A DNA stretch of 64,000 bases. Source: a bacterium Scap17 (lineage in GTDB: Bacteria; Pseudomonadota; Gammaproteobacteria; Pseudomonadales; Halomonadaceae). The stretch's first letter is position 1, and every line of letters begins with the position of its first letter. Both the position numbers and the translations under genes were made by a program. Where the stretch lies: assembly GCA_013376735.1 (NCBI GenBank), contig VINJ01000001.1:3472001-3536000 (forward strand). The letters run 5' to 3'. The notes under the pieces are model-generated. The model saw nothing but the letters and a program-made list of their open reading frames with translations. It was not told the DNA's origin and did not search any database. Positions 29,760 through 38,289 of the stretch are shown here, one piece after another.

Positions 29760-29793
29760 AAAGGGACGCGCATTCTAGCATGCGCGTCCCTTT
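29760..29793 (-). terminator. rho-independent terminator after the sodium symporter gene
   Basis: 14-bp perfect stem (29760-29773 and 29780-29793), 6-base loop. On the minus strand it is followed by a T-rich run, so it ends the transporter transcript. Confidence 0.8.
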
Positions 29794-29835
29794 CTCATAT
29801 TCCTCTATCACAGCTCAAGCTATCAACTCGCGGGA

Positions 29836-30780
29836 TCAGACCTCGTAGCGGTGCTTGCTGCCGGTCACGAACTTGGGCGGACGACGCTTCCAGTAGCCTG
29901 CCAGCAGCGACCCCGAGACGTTGTGCCAGATGGAGAAGATCGCCCCCGGCAGCGCCGCCGTGGCGGAGAAGAACTGACTGGCCAGTGACGCCGCCAGACC
30001 AGAATTCTGCATGCCGACCTCGATGGCGATGGTGCGCGAAGTGCGTTCATCCAGTCCGAACAGACGCGACAGGCCATAGCCTGCGCTCAGGCCGATGGCA
30101 TTGTGTGCCACGACCGCCAACGCGACCAGCGGGCCCAGCGTGGCGAGGCGCCCGACGTTGAGCGAGACCACGATGGCGATGATCAGCACGATGGCCAGCA
30201 TGGCCAGACTCGCCAATGCCGACTCCCACTCGCGGATCAGATCTCGCGCGAAGTGGTGGACGACCACGCCGAGCACGATGGGTGCGACCACCAGCTTGGC
30301 GATGCTCAGCAGCATGCCGCTGACCGGCACGTCGATATCGGTGCCCAGCAGCCACCAGGTCAGCAGCGGCGTCATCACGATGGAGAGCAGCGTCGAAGCC
30401 ATGGTCATCGAGACCGATAGCGCCACGTGTCCGCCGGCAAGCCAGGTCATCACGTTGGAGGAGGTTCCCCCTGCCGTGGCACCGACCAGCACCATGCCCA
30501 CCGTCAGCGCCGGGTCCAGCCCCAGCAGACGCGCAATCAGGAAGGCGGCCAGCGGCATCACGCTGTATTGCAGCAGCAACCCGAGCGCGATCGGGCCGGG
30601 GCGACGTGCCACGCGTATGAAGTCGTCACGCGACAGGGTCAGGCCCATGGCGAACATGATCAGCGCCAACAGAGGCTGAATGGTGCCCTTGAGCGCCACG
30701 AACGGCGCCGGAGCCACCACGGCGATGCCGGCAAAGACCAGCGCCCACAAGGGGAAGAAACGATTCAGCGTCTCGAACAT
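29836..30780 (-). CDS. bile acid:sodium symporter (BASS) family transporter
   Basis: 314 residues with nine to ten hydrophobic helices. Typical family blocks are Met-Phe-Ala-Met-Gly-Leu-Thr-Leu near residue 45, Gly-Ala-Thr-Ala-Gly-Gly-Thr-Ser-Ser-Asn-Val (sodium-site region), Glu-Val-Gly-Met-Gln-Asn-Ser-Gly-Leu-Ala and a closing His-Asn-Val-Ser-Gly. Bacterial members move organic anions such as pantoate or bile acids; the substrate here cannot be told. The start at 30780 gives the family N-terminus, while the upstream 83 codons of open frame overlap the sirtuin gene and look non-coding. Confidence 0.9.
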   Translation of the reverse strand: MFETLNRFFPLWALVFAGIAVVAPAPFVALKGTIQPLLALIMFAMGLTLSRDDFIRVARRPGPIALGLLLQYSVMPLAAFLIARLLGLDPALTVGMVLVGATAGGTSSNVMTWLAGGHVALSVSMTMASTLLSIVMTPLLTWWLLGTDIDVPVSGMLLSIAKLVVAPIVLGVVVHHFARDLIREWESALASLAMLAIVLIIAIVVSLNVGRLATLGPLVALAVVAHNAIGLSAGYGLSRLFGLDERTSRTIAIEVGMQNSGLAASLASQFFSATAALPGAIFSIWHNVSGSLLAGYWKRRPPKFVTGSKHRYEV

Positions 30781-30862
30781 GCTTTTCACTTTTCGGTCGC
30801 CCGGGGCATCGATTTCCCGGAAATTGCTGGCCCGCCTCCCATGGCAGGCCTGAAGGCGCGCA

Positions 30863-31612
30863 TCATAACGTATCAGGCAGTCCCAGGTGGCCCTGATACA
30901 ACCAATGGCGCACAAGCCTCGGTACCGCCTGACCGGCACTTTCGGCCAGCGGCAGCACGCCGGGCTCGGCCAGTTCATCGGCATTCGGGTCGACCAGCAC
31001 GATGGGGGCGTCCAGCGGTGCTGCTGCATAGAGGTTGGAGGCCGGCATGACCTTGAGCGAGGTACCGACGATCAACAGCAGATCCGCCTCGGCGGCGATC
31101 TCCTCGGCGACCGCATAGAGCGGCACCGCCTCACCGAACCACACCACGTCCGGGCGCAGCTGACTGCCCTTGTCACACAGATCCCCGAGGCGAATGCCGC
31201 CACGCGGCAAGGGATAGCGCAGGCCGTGGTCGACGCTGGAGCGCGCCTTGAGAATCTCGCCATGCAGGTGCACGACCTCGCGCGAGCCTGCACGCTCATG
31301 GAGATCGTCGATGTTCTGGGTGATGACCGAGACGCGAAAGCCGTGCTGCTCAAGCTCCGCCAGCGCCTTGTGGGCCGCGTTGGGCCTGGCACGCCGCACC
31401 TGGGTGCGGCGATCATCGTAGAAGCGCAGCACCTGCTGAGGGTCACGTCGGAAGGCCTGCGGCGTCGCGATGTCTTCCAGACGATGCTCTTCCCACAGGC
31501 CATCCTCGGCGCGGAAGGTGCGCAGGCCGCTCTCGGCACTGATGCCGGCGCCACTCAACACGACCAGATGGCGTCCATGGCGTGCACCGGGGTCCTTGAA
31601 GCCTTCACTCAT
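30863..31612 (-). CDS. cobB: NAD-dependent protein deacylase (sirtuin, CobB-like) lacking zinc cysteines
   Basis: 249 residues. NAD-binding Gly-Ala-Gly-Ile-Ser-Ala-Glu-Ser-Gly, Thr-Gln-Asn-Ile-Asp-Asp-Leu-His and the catalytic His in His-Leu-His-Gly-Glu are intact, as is Val-Val-Trp-Phe-Gly-Glu. The Tyr-x-x-Arg pair that marks class III (desuccinylase-capable) sirtuins is present in Phe-Tyr-Asp-Asp-Arg-Arg. Unusually, the segment that normally carries the four zinc-binding cysteines has only one Cys in the whole protein. CobB activates acetyl-CoA synthetase by deacetylation in other bacteria, and acs is in this window. Followed by aceK upstream on the same strand. Confidence 0.88.
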   Translation of the reverse strand: MSEGFKDPGARHGRHLVVLSGAGISAESGLRTFRAEDGLWEEHRLEDIATPQAFRRDPQQVLRFYDDRRTQVRRARPNAAHKALAELEQHGFRVSVITQNIDDLHERAGSREVVHLHGEILKARSSVDHGLRYPLPRGGIRLGDLCDKGSQLRPDVVWFGEAVPLYAVAEEIAAEADLLLIVGTSLKVMPASNLYAAAPLDAPIVLVDPNADELAEPGVLPLAESAGQAVPRLVRHWLYQGHLGLPDTL

Positions 31613-31666
31613 CTAGCACTCTCTCTGGCATTGGACAGGTTCGAACAGCGGGCATGGCGATCACAC

Positions 31667-33445
31667 TCAGTCATCGATGAAGTCCTGACTGCGATCGACA
31701 CCGAAGCGACGCTTGTTGCGATAGGGATAGACATCGATCACGCGCCCTTGCGCGATGGCGTCCTGCAGGCCACGCCACCAGCTGGCCTGGAAGATCTCGG
31801 GATGCAGCTCGTAGAACAGCTTGCGCAGCTGGAGGTCGGCAAACAGGAAGGGGCCGAACTCCTCGGGGAAGATGTCGTTGGGCCCCACCGAATACCAGGG
31901 CTCGCTGGCCAGTTCCTGCTCAGGGTAACGTGCCTCGGGAATCTCACGGAAGTTGCACTCGGTCAGGTAGCTGATCTCGTCGTAGTCATAGAAGACCACC
32001 CGCCCGTGGCGCGTGACGCCGAAGTTCTTGAGCAACATGTCGCCGGGGAAGATGTCAGCGGCAGCCAACTGCTTGATCGCATTGCCATAATCATTGAGCA
32101 CCGTGCGGGTTTCCTCGGCGTCACACTCCTCGAGATACAGGTTGAGCGGCGTCATCATGCGCTCGGTATAGCAGTGACGGATCAGCACCTTGTTGCCGCG
32201 CAGGCTGATCGAGGAGCTGCACACCTCCAGCAGCTCGTCGAGGCAGGCCGGGTCGAAGTGGTCCTTGCCGACGGTAAAGTTCGAGAATTCCTGCGTGTCT
32301 GCCAGTCGCCCGACGCGATCATGGCGTTTGACCAGACGGTATTTCTCGCGCACCTGATCACGACTCATGTCCTTGCCGGGGGCGAAGCGGTCCTTGATCA
32401 GCTTGAACACCAGCCGGTAACTAGGCAGCACGAAGACCGCCATCACCATGCCGCGTACGCCCGGTGCGATGATGAACTGATCGGAGCGACTCGCCACATG
32501 CTGGTTGAGGCCGCGGAACAGTTCGGTCTTGCCATGCTTGTAGAAGCCGATGGCGGCGTACAGCTCGCCGATGGGCTTCTCGGGCATCAGGGTCTGCAGG
32601 AACCCGACCACCTCGCTGGGCACTTCGATCTCGACCTGGAAGTAGGCCCGCGTGAAGGAGAAGATGATCGAGACCTCCTCCGGCTCGATGATCACGGTGT
32701 CCAGATAGACGCCATCGCGTTCGGTATGCAGCACCGGCAACACCAATGGCAGGGTCTGGCCACCTCCCTCGATGCGCCCGACCAGATAGGCGCCCTTGTT
32801 GCGATAGAAGACGCTGCGCAGCATCTCGAAGGCAGCGTCCGGCGCATCGCGCACCGCCTCAGGCAGCGTCGCGAGCAACATCTCGGCACCCAGCGTCACA
32901 TCGCGCCCCTGATGCTCGAAGGCGATCCCCAGCGGCGCCTCGTTGAGCACGGATTCGAGTGCCCCGGCCCAGTCACCCTCGACCGGCACACGATGACTGA
33001 TGCTCAAGCCGGAATGGCGTGCCGGCCTCTGGCGGGATGGCGAGACGAACATCCAGTCATCGCGGATGTGGCGATGGGAAAACACGCTGCAGAAGATGGA
33101 GTTGTAGAAGGTCTCGGCCAGCTTGTAGTCGAGGCGTTGATCGATCAGCGCCATATACTGCCGCTTGGCCTCGCCCCACAGGGTGCACTCGCACAGGCGG
33201 TCTGGCTCGAAGGCGCGCTCCAGCCGCTCCATGGTGGCGGCGACCTTCTCATCGTAGAGGTTGATGCGCGCGGCGGAGGCCTGCTGGGCTTCCCGCCAGT
33301 CGGCCTCGATGAAGCGTCGCCGCGCGTCACTGGAGATCTGCTTGAAGCGTGATCGATATTCATCGAAGCCATGCAACACGGTCGCCGCCAGTCGCTGGCC
33401 CTGCTGGCCATTGCCGCGCTCGTCACTGTCCACATCATTGCCCAT
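31667..33445 (-). CDS. aceK: isocitrate dehydrogenase kinase/phosphatase
   Basis: 592 residues, the usual AceK length. AceK phosphorylates and dephosphorylates isocitrate dehydrogenase, steering isocitrate into the glyoxylate bypass during growth on acetate or fatty acids. The ATP-binding region Ala-Pro-Gly-Val-Arg-Gly-Met-Val-Met, the kinase-like Asp-Ile-Phe-Pro-Gly-Asp-Met-Leu-Leu-Lys-Asn-Phe-Gly-Val and Asp-Tyr-Asp-Glu are conserved. A GGGAGG site precedes the start. It is not next to aceA/aceB as in E. coli; cobB lies 54 bases downstream, probably in one operon. Confidence 0.96.
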   Translation of the reverse strand: MGNDVDSDERGNGQQGQRLAATVLHGFDEYRSRFKQISSDARRRFIEADWREAQQASAARINLYDEKVAATMERLERAFEPDRLCECTLWGEAKRQYMALIDQRLDYKLAETFYNSIFCSVFSHRHIRDDWMFVSPSRQRPARHSGLSISHRVPVEGDWAGALESVLNEAPLGIAFEHQGRDVTLGAEMLLATLPEAVRDAPDAAFEMLRSVFYRNKGAYLVGRIEGGGQTLPLVLPVLHTERDGVYLDTVIIEPEEVSIIFSFTRAYFQVEIEVPSEVVGFLQTLMPEKPIGELYAAIGFYKHGKTELFRGLNQHVASRSDQFIIAPGVRGMVMAVFVLPSYRLVFKLIKDRFAPGKDMSRDQVREKYRLVKRHDRVGRLADTQEFSNFTVGKDHFDPACLDELLEVCSSSISLRGNKVLIRHCYTERMMTPLNLYLEECDAEETRTVLNDYGNAIKQLAAADIFPGDMLLKNFGVTRHGRVVFYDYDEISYLTECNFREIPEARYPEQELASEPWYSVGPNDIFPEEFGPFLFADLQLRKLFYELHPEIFQASWWRGLQDAIAQGRVIDVYPYRNKRRFGVDRSQDFIDD

Positions 33446-33601
33446 CGCCGCCTCCCAGCCCTTCAGTCACCTGACATGACCAAAGCATGCGGACTGTCGC
33501 GCCAGCAAGCGAGACGACAATGGTCGCGGGCCTTCAACCCTGACTCACGCCAGGTGCGCCAGCCCTCAACGCCGGGCGGGAGAGTGACCGCCTGAAATAC
33601 A

Positions 33602-33631
33602 GAACGCCACCCCGCAAGCGAGGTGGCGTTC
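33602..33631 (-). terminator. hairpin downstream of ttcA
   Basis: 10-bp arms (33602-33611 and 33622-33631) with a further CG pair and a CAAG loop inside. It lies 33 bases beyond the ttcA stop on the minus strand. No strong T-run. Confidence 0.5.
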
Positions 33632-33663
33632 ATGATGTCTGACGATGGCCAGTCGAGTGTGGC

Positions 33664-34629
33664 TTACAGCTCATGCCCCAGCGAGGCCGCCGAGTCGGCC
33701 AGCGGCTTGACGCGGCGCTCGGCCTCGAACAGATCATCGGCCATGCCGGCCTGCTCGGAACTCATGTCCAGCGCATCGATACGCGATGCCTGGAAGCGGT
33801 CACGCTGCTCATCGAGGCCGGCGAAATCGAACAGGTCGCGGTCTGCCAGATGTGATGGCGCCACCGAGGTGACGGCATGGAACATGGTTTCCAGACGCCC
33901 CGGATGCTTCTTCTCCCAGTCCTGCAGCATCTCCTTGACCACCTGACGCTGCAGATTCTCCTGCGAGCCGCACAGGTTGCAGGGGATGATAGGAAACTCG
34001 CGGGCGTTGGAATAGGCCTCGATATCGGACTCACGGCAGTAGGCCAGCGGGCGAATCACGATATGACGCTGGTCATCGGAGAGCAGCTTGGGCGGCATCG
34101 TCTTGAGCTTGCCACCGAAGAACATGTTCAGGAACAGCGTCTCGAGGATGTCATCGCGGTGGTGGCCGAGGGCGATCTTGGTCGCGCCGATCTCGGCGGC
34201 GAAGCCATACAGCGAGCCGCGACGCAGACGCGAGCACAGCCCGCAGGTCGTCTTGCCCTCCGGCACCTTCTCCTTGACGATGGAATAGGTGTCGCGCTCA
34301 AGGATGTGATACTCGACGCCCACCGACTCGAGCCATGCCGGCAGCACATGCTCCGGGAAGCCGGGCTGTTTCTGATCGAGATTCACTGCCACCAGCGTGA
34401 ACTGCACCGGCGCATTGCGCTGCAGGTTCATCAGGATATCCAGCATGGTGTAGGAATCCTTGCCCCCGGACAGACACACCATCACCTTGTCGCCATCACG
34501 GATCATGCCGTAATCGGTGATGGCGGTACCGACATTGCGCCGCAGGCGCTTCTGCAACTTGTTCAATTCGCGCTTGGCAGTGGCCGCATCAGTGGGGCTG
34601 GACGAAAGCTCGCTATCGGGTGTGAACAT
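33664..34629 (-). CDS. ttcA: tRNA 2-thiocytidine biosynthesis protein TtcA
   Basis: Iron-sulfur, ATP-dependent enzyme that thiolates cytidine 32 of several tRNAs. 321 residues. The PP-loop Ser-Gly-Gly-Lys-Asp-Ser is at about residues 54-59; the two Cys-x-x-Cys pairs (Cys-Gly-Leu-Cys and Cys-Asn-Leu-Cys) that define the family and bind the cluster are present. The last 35 or so residues are a poorly conserved acidic tail. The ribosome binding site is weak, so the exact start is uncertain. Confidence 0.95.
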   Translation of the reverse strand: MFTPDSELSSSPTDAATAKRELNKLQKRLRRNVGTAITDYGMIRDGDKVMVCLSGGKDSYTMLDILMNLQRNAPVQFTLVAVNLDQKQPGFPEHVLPAWLESVGVEYHILERDTYSIVKEKVPEGKTTCGLCSRLRRGSLYGFAAEIGATKIALGHHRDDILETLFLNMFFGGKLKTMPPKLLSDDQRHIVIRPLAYCRESDIEAYSNAREFPIIPCNLCGSQENLQRQVVKEMLQDWEKKHPGRLETMFHAVTSVAPSHLADRDLFDFAGLDEQRDRFQASRIDALDMSSEQAGMADDLFEAERRVKPLADSAASLGHEL

Positions 34630-34759
34630 GGGGCATCAGGCTGACAGTTTGGAAGGGCGCACAGTCTAGCATTGGCCAGTAGACGGTCACAGAGGCAGCG
34701 TGCTTCAGGCGGGGGGCCTGCCACCTGTCGGGGAAGGTGGCGTGGCGCCGACGCAAGAT

Positions 34760-34792
34760 ACGCCAACGCCCGCAGTCAGCGGGCGTTGGCGT
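34760..34792 (-). terminator. 14-bp hairpin downstream of the 73-residue membrane protein gene
   Basis: Perfect arms 34760-34773 and 34779-34792 around a 5-base loop. It lies about 50 bases past the small gene on the minus strand and carries no T-tract. Confidence 0.5.
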
Positions 34793-34841
34793 GTGGCATG
34801 CACCGTGGGGAACAGCGGCGCTTGCAGGAAGGCCGCGCAAG

Positions 34842-35063
34842 CTAGAACAGGCGCAGCACTTCCAGATAGCGGATCACCACCCCGCCCAGCATCACGAGGA
34901 TACCGAAGCGTTGCAGTCTGAATTCAAGCGCAGTGAGCGCAAGCTTGCGTGACCAGAACATCAGCACACCGCGCATGTCCTGTGTCCGGCGAATATAGAG
35001 GCCGTAGGCAAACAGCACGATGGCCAGGCCAAGAATCAACAGCGTGTTGGTCGCGATCAGCAT
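34842..35063 (-). CDS. small membrane protein of unknown function
   Basis: 73 residues starting at 35063 behind GAGG with 6-base spacing; an upstream ATG at 35096 lacks a site. The protein has an N-terminal transmembrane helix (about 5-23), a basic middle with Tyr-Ile-Arg-Arg-Thr-Gln-Asp-Met and Phe-Trp-Ser-Arg-Lys, and a second hydrophobic stretch (about 52-70) ending in Leu-Arg-Leu-Phe. I do not recognise the family. The clean ribosome binding site, the two hydrophobic segments and the absence of any competing frame support a real gene. A stand-alone transcript is likely, closed by the hairpin at 34760-34792. Confidence 0.65.
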   Translation of the reverse strand: MLIATNTLLILGLAIVLFAYGLYIRRTQDMRGVLMFWSRKLALTALEFRLQRFGILVMLGGVVIRYLEVLRLF

Positions 35064-35493
35064 GTCGCACCTCGTGGGCAAGTACCCCTGAGTCACAAGG
35101 AAGGCAATCGTGGGCGGATGCCTTATCTGAAGCCGGGCCCCGAGCAGATGCCCGGGGCCCGACAGTCATCACCTGGCGCAGTGATGACGATCCTGAAGAG
35201 AATGATGCCGTCCTCAGGCCTGACAGAGGCTGGCTGACAGCAGGTCCTTGTCACACATGGCCTTTGCTCGCTGTCGCCGCTTCATTATGGTTATCAAAGC
35301 TGCTCGGTCTTGCATCCTGCATGGCTTGGCCGTCCTGCTGGCCGGTAGTGCACTGGCGTGCAATTCGTGTCGACATATCGCCGCAGCGGGCGTGTCGTAT
35401 GGCTGCCAGTGTGGACAAAGGCAGTGCGCCGGGCCATTGGACATTCCGGCAACAGACCTTGGCATAATAGCCTTGAGGATGATGTCGACTGAC
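35064..35493. other. intergenic region between exonuclease and small membrane protein genes
   Basis: 430 bases with no supported gene. A 9-bp hairpin (35134-35142 with 35153-35161) is visible. A rightward frame starting near 35260 encodes a signal-peptide-like stretch but runs straight through the exonuclease gene in antisense and is not credible. Confidence 0.5.
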
Positions 35494-36138
35494 TCAGGCC
35501 TGACTGGCCAGCGAGGGCGACAGCGGTGCCTGCATCAGGCGTTGCGCCATCAGCGCACTGGTCACGGCGTCCCCCAGCGCAGTGTGGCGACCGATCACCG
35601 GCACGCCGAGGGCATCAGCCATCGCCTCGAAGCGCAGGTCCGGGGCGGCATCCGGCTGCTCATGCTTGCAGCGCCTAGCGTAATCACGCGCCAGATCATG
35701 ACGCTGGTTGGGCATATCAAAGCCGTAGCGTGGCCGCAGGTGACGGTTGATCACCGCGACATCGAAGTCGATGCACCAGCCCACCAGCGGGCGATTGCCG
35801 ATGAACTCCAGCAGCTGTCGCAGCGCATCGCCCAGCGCTTCTCCACCATGCAGATCGATACCGCGCAGACGATGGATACGGATCGAGTCGCCCTGCAGCC
35901 CTTGCGGGCATTGCAGGTAGAGCGACAGTGCGCTGGAGGTATGAATATGGCGCGCATCGAAACGCACCGCTGCCAGCGAGACCAGCTCGGCGTGACCGAC
36001 ATCGAGACTGGTGGTCTCGCAGTCCAGCGCCACACGCTCCCCGCCCCGCTCGGCGGCATGCCAGGGACGAAAGAGCTCGGCGAACTCGCCCTGCGCATGA
36101 CGACGACGATCACTGGCGCGTCTCAGTTGTTCGAACAT
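35494..36138 (-). CDS. DnaQ-like 3'-5' exonuclease
   Basis: 214 residues. DEDDh-type exonuclease: ExoI motif Leu-Asp-Cys-Glu-Thr-Thr-Ser-Leu-Asp at about residue 38, ExoII in Gly-Trp-Cys-Ile-Asp-Phe-Asp, and ExoIII His-Thr-Ala-Leu-Gly-Asp-Ala. Stand-alone proteins of this type commonly accompany the cNMP/CBS/DUF294 gene and the acetate-type symporter in marine gammaproteobacteria, as here. The reason for that linkage is unknown. It starts 28 bases after the DUF294 gene and is probably in its operon. Confidence 0.88.
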   Translation of the reverse strand: MFEQLRRASDRRRHAQGEFAELFRPWHAAERGGERVALDCETTSLDVGHAELVSLAAVRFDARHIHTSSALSLYLQCPQGLQGDSIRIHRLRGIDLHGGEALGDALRQLLEFIGNRPLVGWCIDFDVAVINRHLRPRYGFDMPNQRHDLARDYARRCKHEQPDAAPDLRFEAMADALGVPVIGRHTALGDAVTSALMAQRLMQAPLSPSLASQA

Positions 36139-36166
36139 GCCACCTCCCCTCGGCCTTGAGGCCGGT

Positions 36167-38137
36167 TCAGTATTCCAGGTGATAACGATGTGACAGGCGC
36201 TGCTTGAAGTCCTTGACCCGACTCAGGGCATCGCGCAATAGATCACGCTCCAACGAGGACAGCGACTGGGTGATGATCAGGTTGCGACTCCCTGCCTCCC
36301 GCGCCGCCGAGGTCTTGTCCTGGCCATCTTTGCGCGAGTCGCCAGCCCCGCCGGCGGCAGCGCCATGTTCGTCCTCTTCCAGATGGCGCAGCTGCTGGCG
36401 CAGACGCAACTCGGCAAACAGCGACAACGCCTCGGCAAGATCGGCGCTGTCGCTGGCCTCGATACGCCCATCGCTGACCAGCGCCTCAAGCCGCGCGAAG
36501 GTGCCGGTGGCCATCACTCCACGTTCCAGCGCCATGGTGCGAACGCCATGCACGATGGGGAAGATGCCGCCCTTCTTGATATCGATGCCGTGGCGCGGCG
36601 AGCGCAAGGAGCCGAACAGCGTCAGCGGGGTCGAGAAATGCAGCGCCGGGCGCGCGAAGTGCGACAGCAGCAGTTCATCACGCGTGGCGTGGCGCACCAG
36701 ATGGCCGCGCAAGCTGTCGACCAGTGCTTCATTGCCGCCGCTGGCGCGCGCATCGAAGACGATGGCCAGATTCATCAGCGCCTCGCCATCGCGCCCGGCG
36801 CACCAGCGCGCGATCTTGCCGCGCCAACGCGACTCGGTGGCGACCCACTCCGGATTGGAGACCATGATGTTGCCCGGGCATGGTGGATAGCCGAGACCCG
36901 CCAGGGCGTCACTGAAGTGCTGCAGGATGTCCTCGTTATCGGGCCACTGGTGGCCATCGGCTATGATCAGTCCATTGTCCTGATCGGTCTTGAGGATCTG
37001 CTCTCCGCGCCCTTCACTGCCCATCAGCATCAGGCAACTGGAGGCTCGGTGTTCCTCCGCCACCAGCATGGCGAAGGTGCGCTCGATCAGGCGCCCGTTG
37101 AGCGCACTCAACAGCCCCATCGCATGGCGTATGTGGACTCCCTGCATCGCCAGCGCCCTGACCATTTCCGGCAGACGCGCACTGGCCTGCTCAAGCGCCG
37201 CCATGTCAGAGGCGCGCTCGATCTCGAGACTCACCAGCTGACTGCGATTGGAGAAGAACCCCAGCACGTCGGTCAGCTCGATGACCCCGACGACCGCCGC
37301 GTCAGGCGTCAGGCGCTCCTTGACCACGACCCGCGCGACCCGGTGACGGGTCATCTGCACCAGCGCCTGGAACAGATACTCCTCCGCCGTGACCGCCACC
37401 AGCGCAAAGCTGCCCAGCGAGGCGAGCGGATGGTTGGGAGCCAAGCCCTGAATCACCAGCGCATTGAGCAGGTCTGTGCGTGTCACCACGCCCTGACGCC
37501 CTTCGACAGAGATGATCAGGCTGTCCGCCCCCGCCGTCTGCATGGCCTTGACCCCCTGCTCGATGCTGGCGCTGGCCGCCAGCTTGAGCGGCGGGCGCAT
37601 GCAGTCCATCACCCGCGCCAGCATGAAGCCCGCCTGGTCGCGACTCGCGCCCTGACGGGTATCACGCTGCGCCGCCAGCAGCCGCGCCTTGTCACTCAGG
37701 CTGTGCTGGAAGTACTCACCGAAGGCAGGACACTCATGGCACAGCGAGAAGAACAGCTGAGCGGGTAGCTGGTAGCACAGCGTCTCCTGCTCGCAGACGA
37801 AACGGGTACGGCAATGGCCATTGAGCAGCGTCAGCGCCCCGAACAGGTCTCCCGCGGTGTAATGACCGATGCGCAGACTGCCCCAGGCATCCAGCCCCTC
37901 GCGCTGCGCCTTGTCGAGCGTGGCGGCGTCCGGCAGTGCCGAATCAGCGGCCAGTTCCGCCACCTCGCCCTTGTGAATGATGTAGACCGCCTCACCGACG
38001 GCCCCCGGCACCAGCGGCTGTGCCAGTGCCTCGAAATAGTGAAGATCCACCCCTTCGGCCAGTCGTTGCCGAAGTCGCTCATCCAGCAGACTGAACGGCG
38101 GCTCCTCGAACGCGATATCCACCAGTGACGCTTGCAT
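36167..38137 (-). CDS. cyclic-nucleotide-binding / CBS / DUF294 nucleotidyltransferase-like signalling protein
   Basis: 656 residues. The order is: a cNMP-binding-like domain about 15-135 (Gly-Glu-x-Val-Tyr-Ile-Ile-His-Lys-Gly-Glu-Val), a CBS pair about 160-285, a DUF294 nucleotidyltransferase-like domain with Gly-Ser-Glu-Gly-Arg-Gly-Glu-Gln and Thr-Asp-Gln-Asp-Asn, and the DUF294 C-terminal helical domain. Proteins of this layout are predicted signal transducers; relatives sit beside acetate permease-type symporters. The start at 38137 was chosen for its GGGGAG site. It lies 152 bases after the symporter gene, with hairpins between, and forms a pair with the exonuclease gene. Confidence 0.9.
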   Translation of the reverse strand: MQASLVDIAFEEPPFSLLDERLRQRLAEGVDLHYFEALAQPLVPGAVGEAVYIIHKGEVAELAADSALPDAATLDKAQREGLDAWGSLRIGHYTAGDLFGALTLLNGHCRTRFVCEQETLCYQLPAQLFFSLCHECPAFGEYFQHSLSDKARLLAAQRDTRQGASRDQAGFMLARVMDCMRPPLKLAASASIEQGVKAMQTAGADSLIISVEGRQGVVTRTDLLNALVIQGLAPNHPLASLGSFALVAVTAEEYLFQALVQMTRHRVARVVVKERLTPDAAVVGVIELTDVLGFFSNRSQLVSLEIERASDMAALEQASARLPEMVRALAMQGVHIRHAMGLLSALNGRLIERTFAMLVAEEHRASSCLMLMGSEGRGEQILKTDQDNGLIIADGHQWPDNEDILQHFSDALAGLGYPPCPGNIMVSNPEWVATESRWRGKIARWCAGRDGEALMNLAIVFDARASGGNEALVDSLRGHLVRHATRDELLLSHFARPALHFSTPLTLFGSLRSPRHGIDIKKGGIFPIVHGVRTMALERGVMATGTFARLEALVSDGRIEASDSADLAEALSLFAELRLRQQLRHLEEDEHGAAAGGAGDSRKDGQDKTSAAREAGSRNLIITQSLSSLERDLLRDALSRVKDFKQRLSHRYHLEY

Positions 38138-38236
38138 GACAGCGACTCCCCTCTGCGCGTGCATCGCTGATCGATGCACGAGCCCTCAAACCACGATGCC
38201 CCGCCTGCAATTGCAAGACGGGGCTTCGGGAAACGG

Positions 38237-38278
38237 GGGCCTGTTCGCGCCGATGCTGCGTGCTGCGCGAACAGGCCC
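38237..38278 (-). terminator. 14-bp hairpin after the sodium:solute symporter gene
   Basis: Perfect arms 38237-38250 and 38265-38278 around a 14-base loop, starting 11 bases past the symporter stop. A second small stem (38198-38203 with 38219-38224) follows on the minus strand. No T-tract, so partial read-through into the DUF294 gene is likely. Confidence 0.5.
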
Positions 38279-38289
38279 TGCTGCCTGAA

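Noticed and set aside
30887-33352. An 821-codon open frame on the plus strand, the second longest in the window
   Set aside because: It lies wholly antisense to aceK and the sirtuin gene, both with intact motifs. Its predicted protein has no domain character; it is a by-product of GC-rich codon bias.
35248-36159. Rightward frame of 303 codons with a signal-peptide-like start near 35.3 kb
   Set aside because: The hydrophobic start lacks a proper lipobox, and most of the frame is antisense to the DnaQ-like exonuclease gene.
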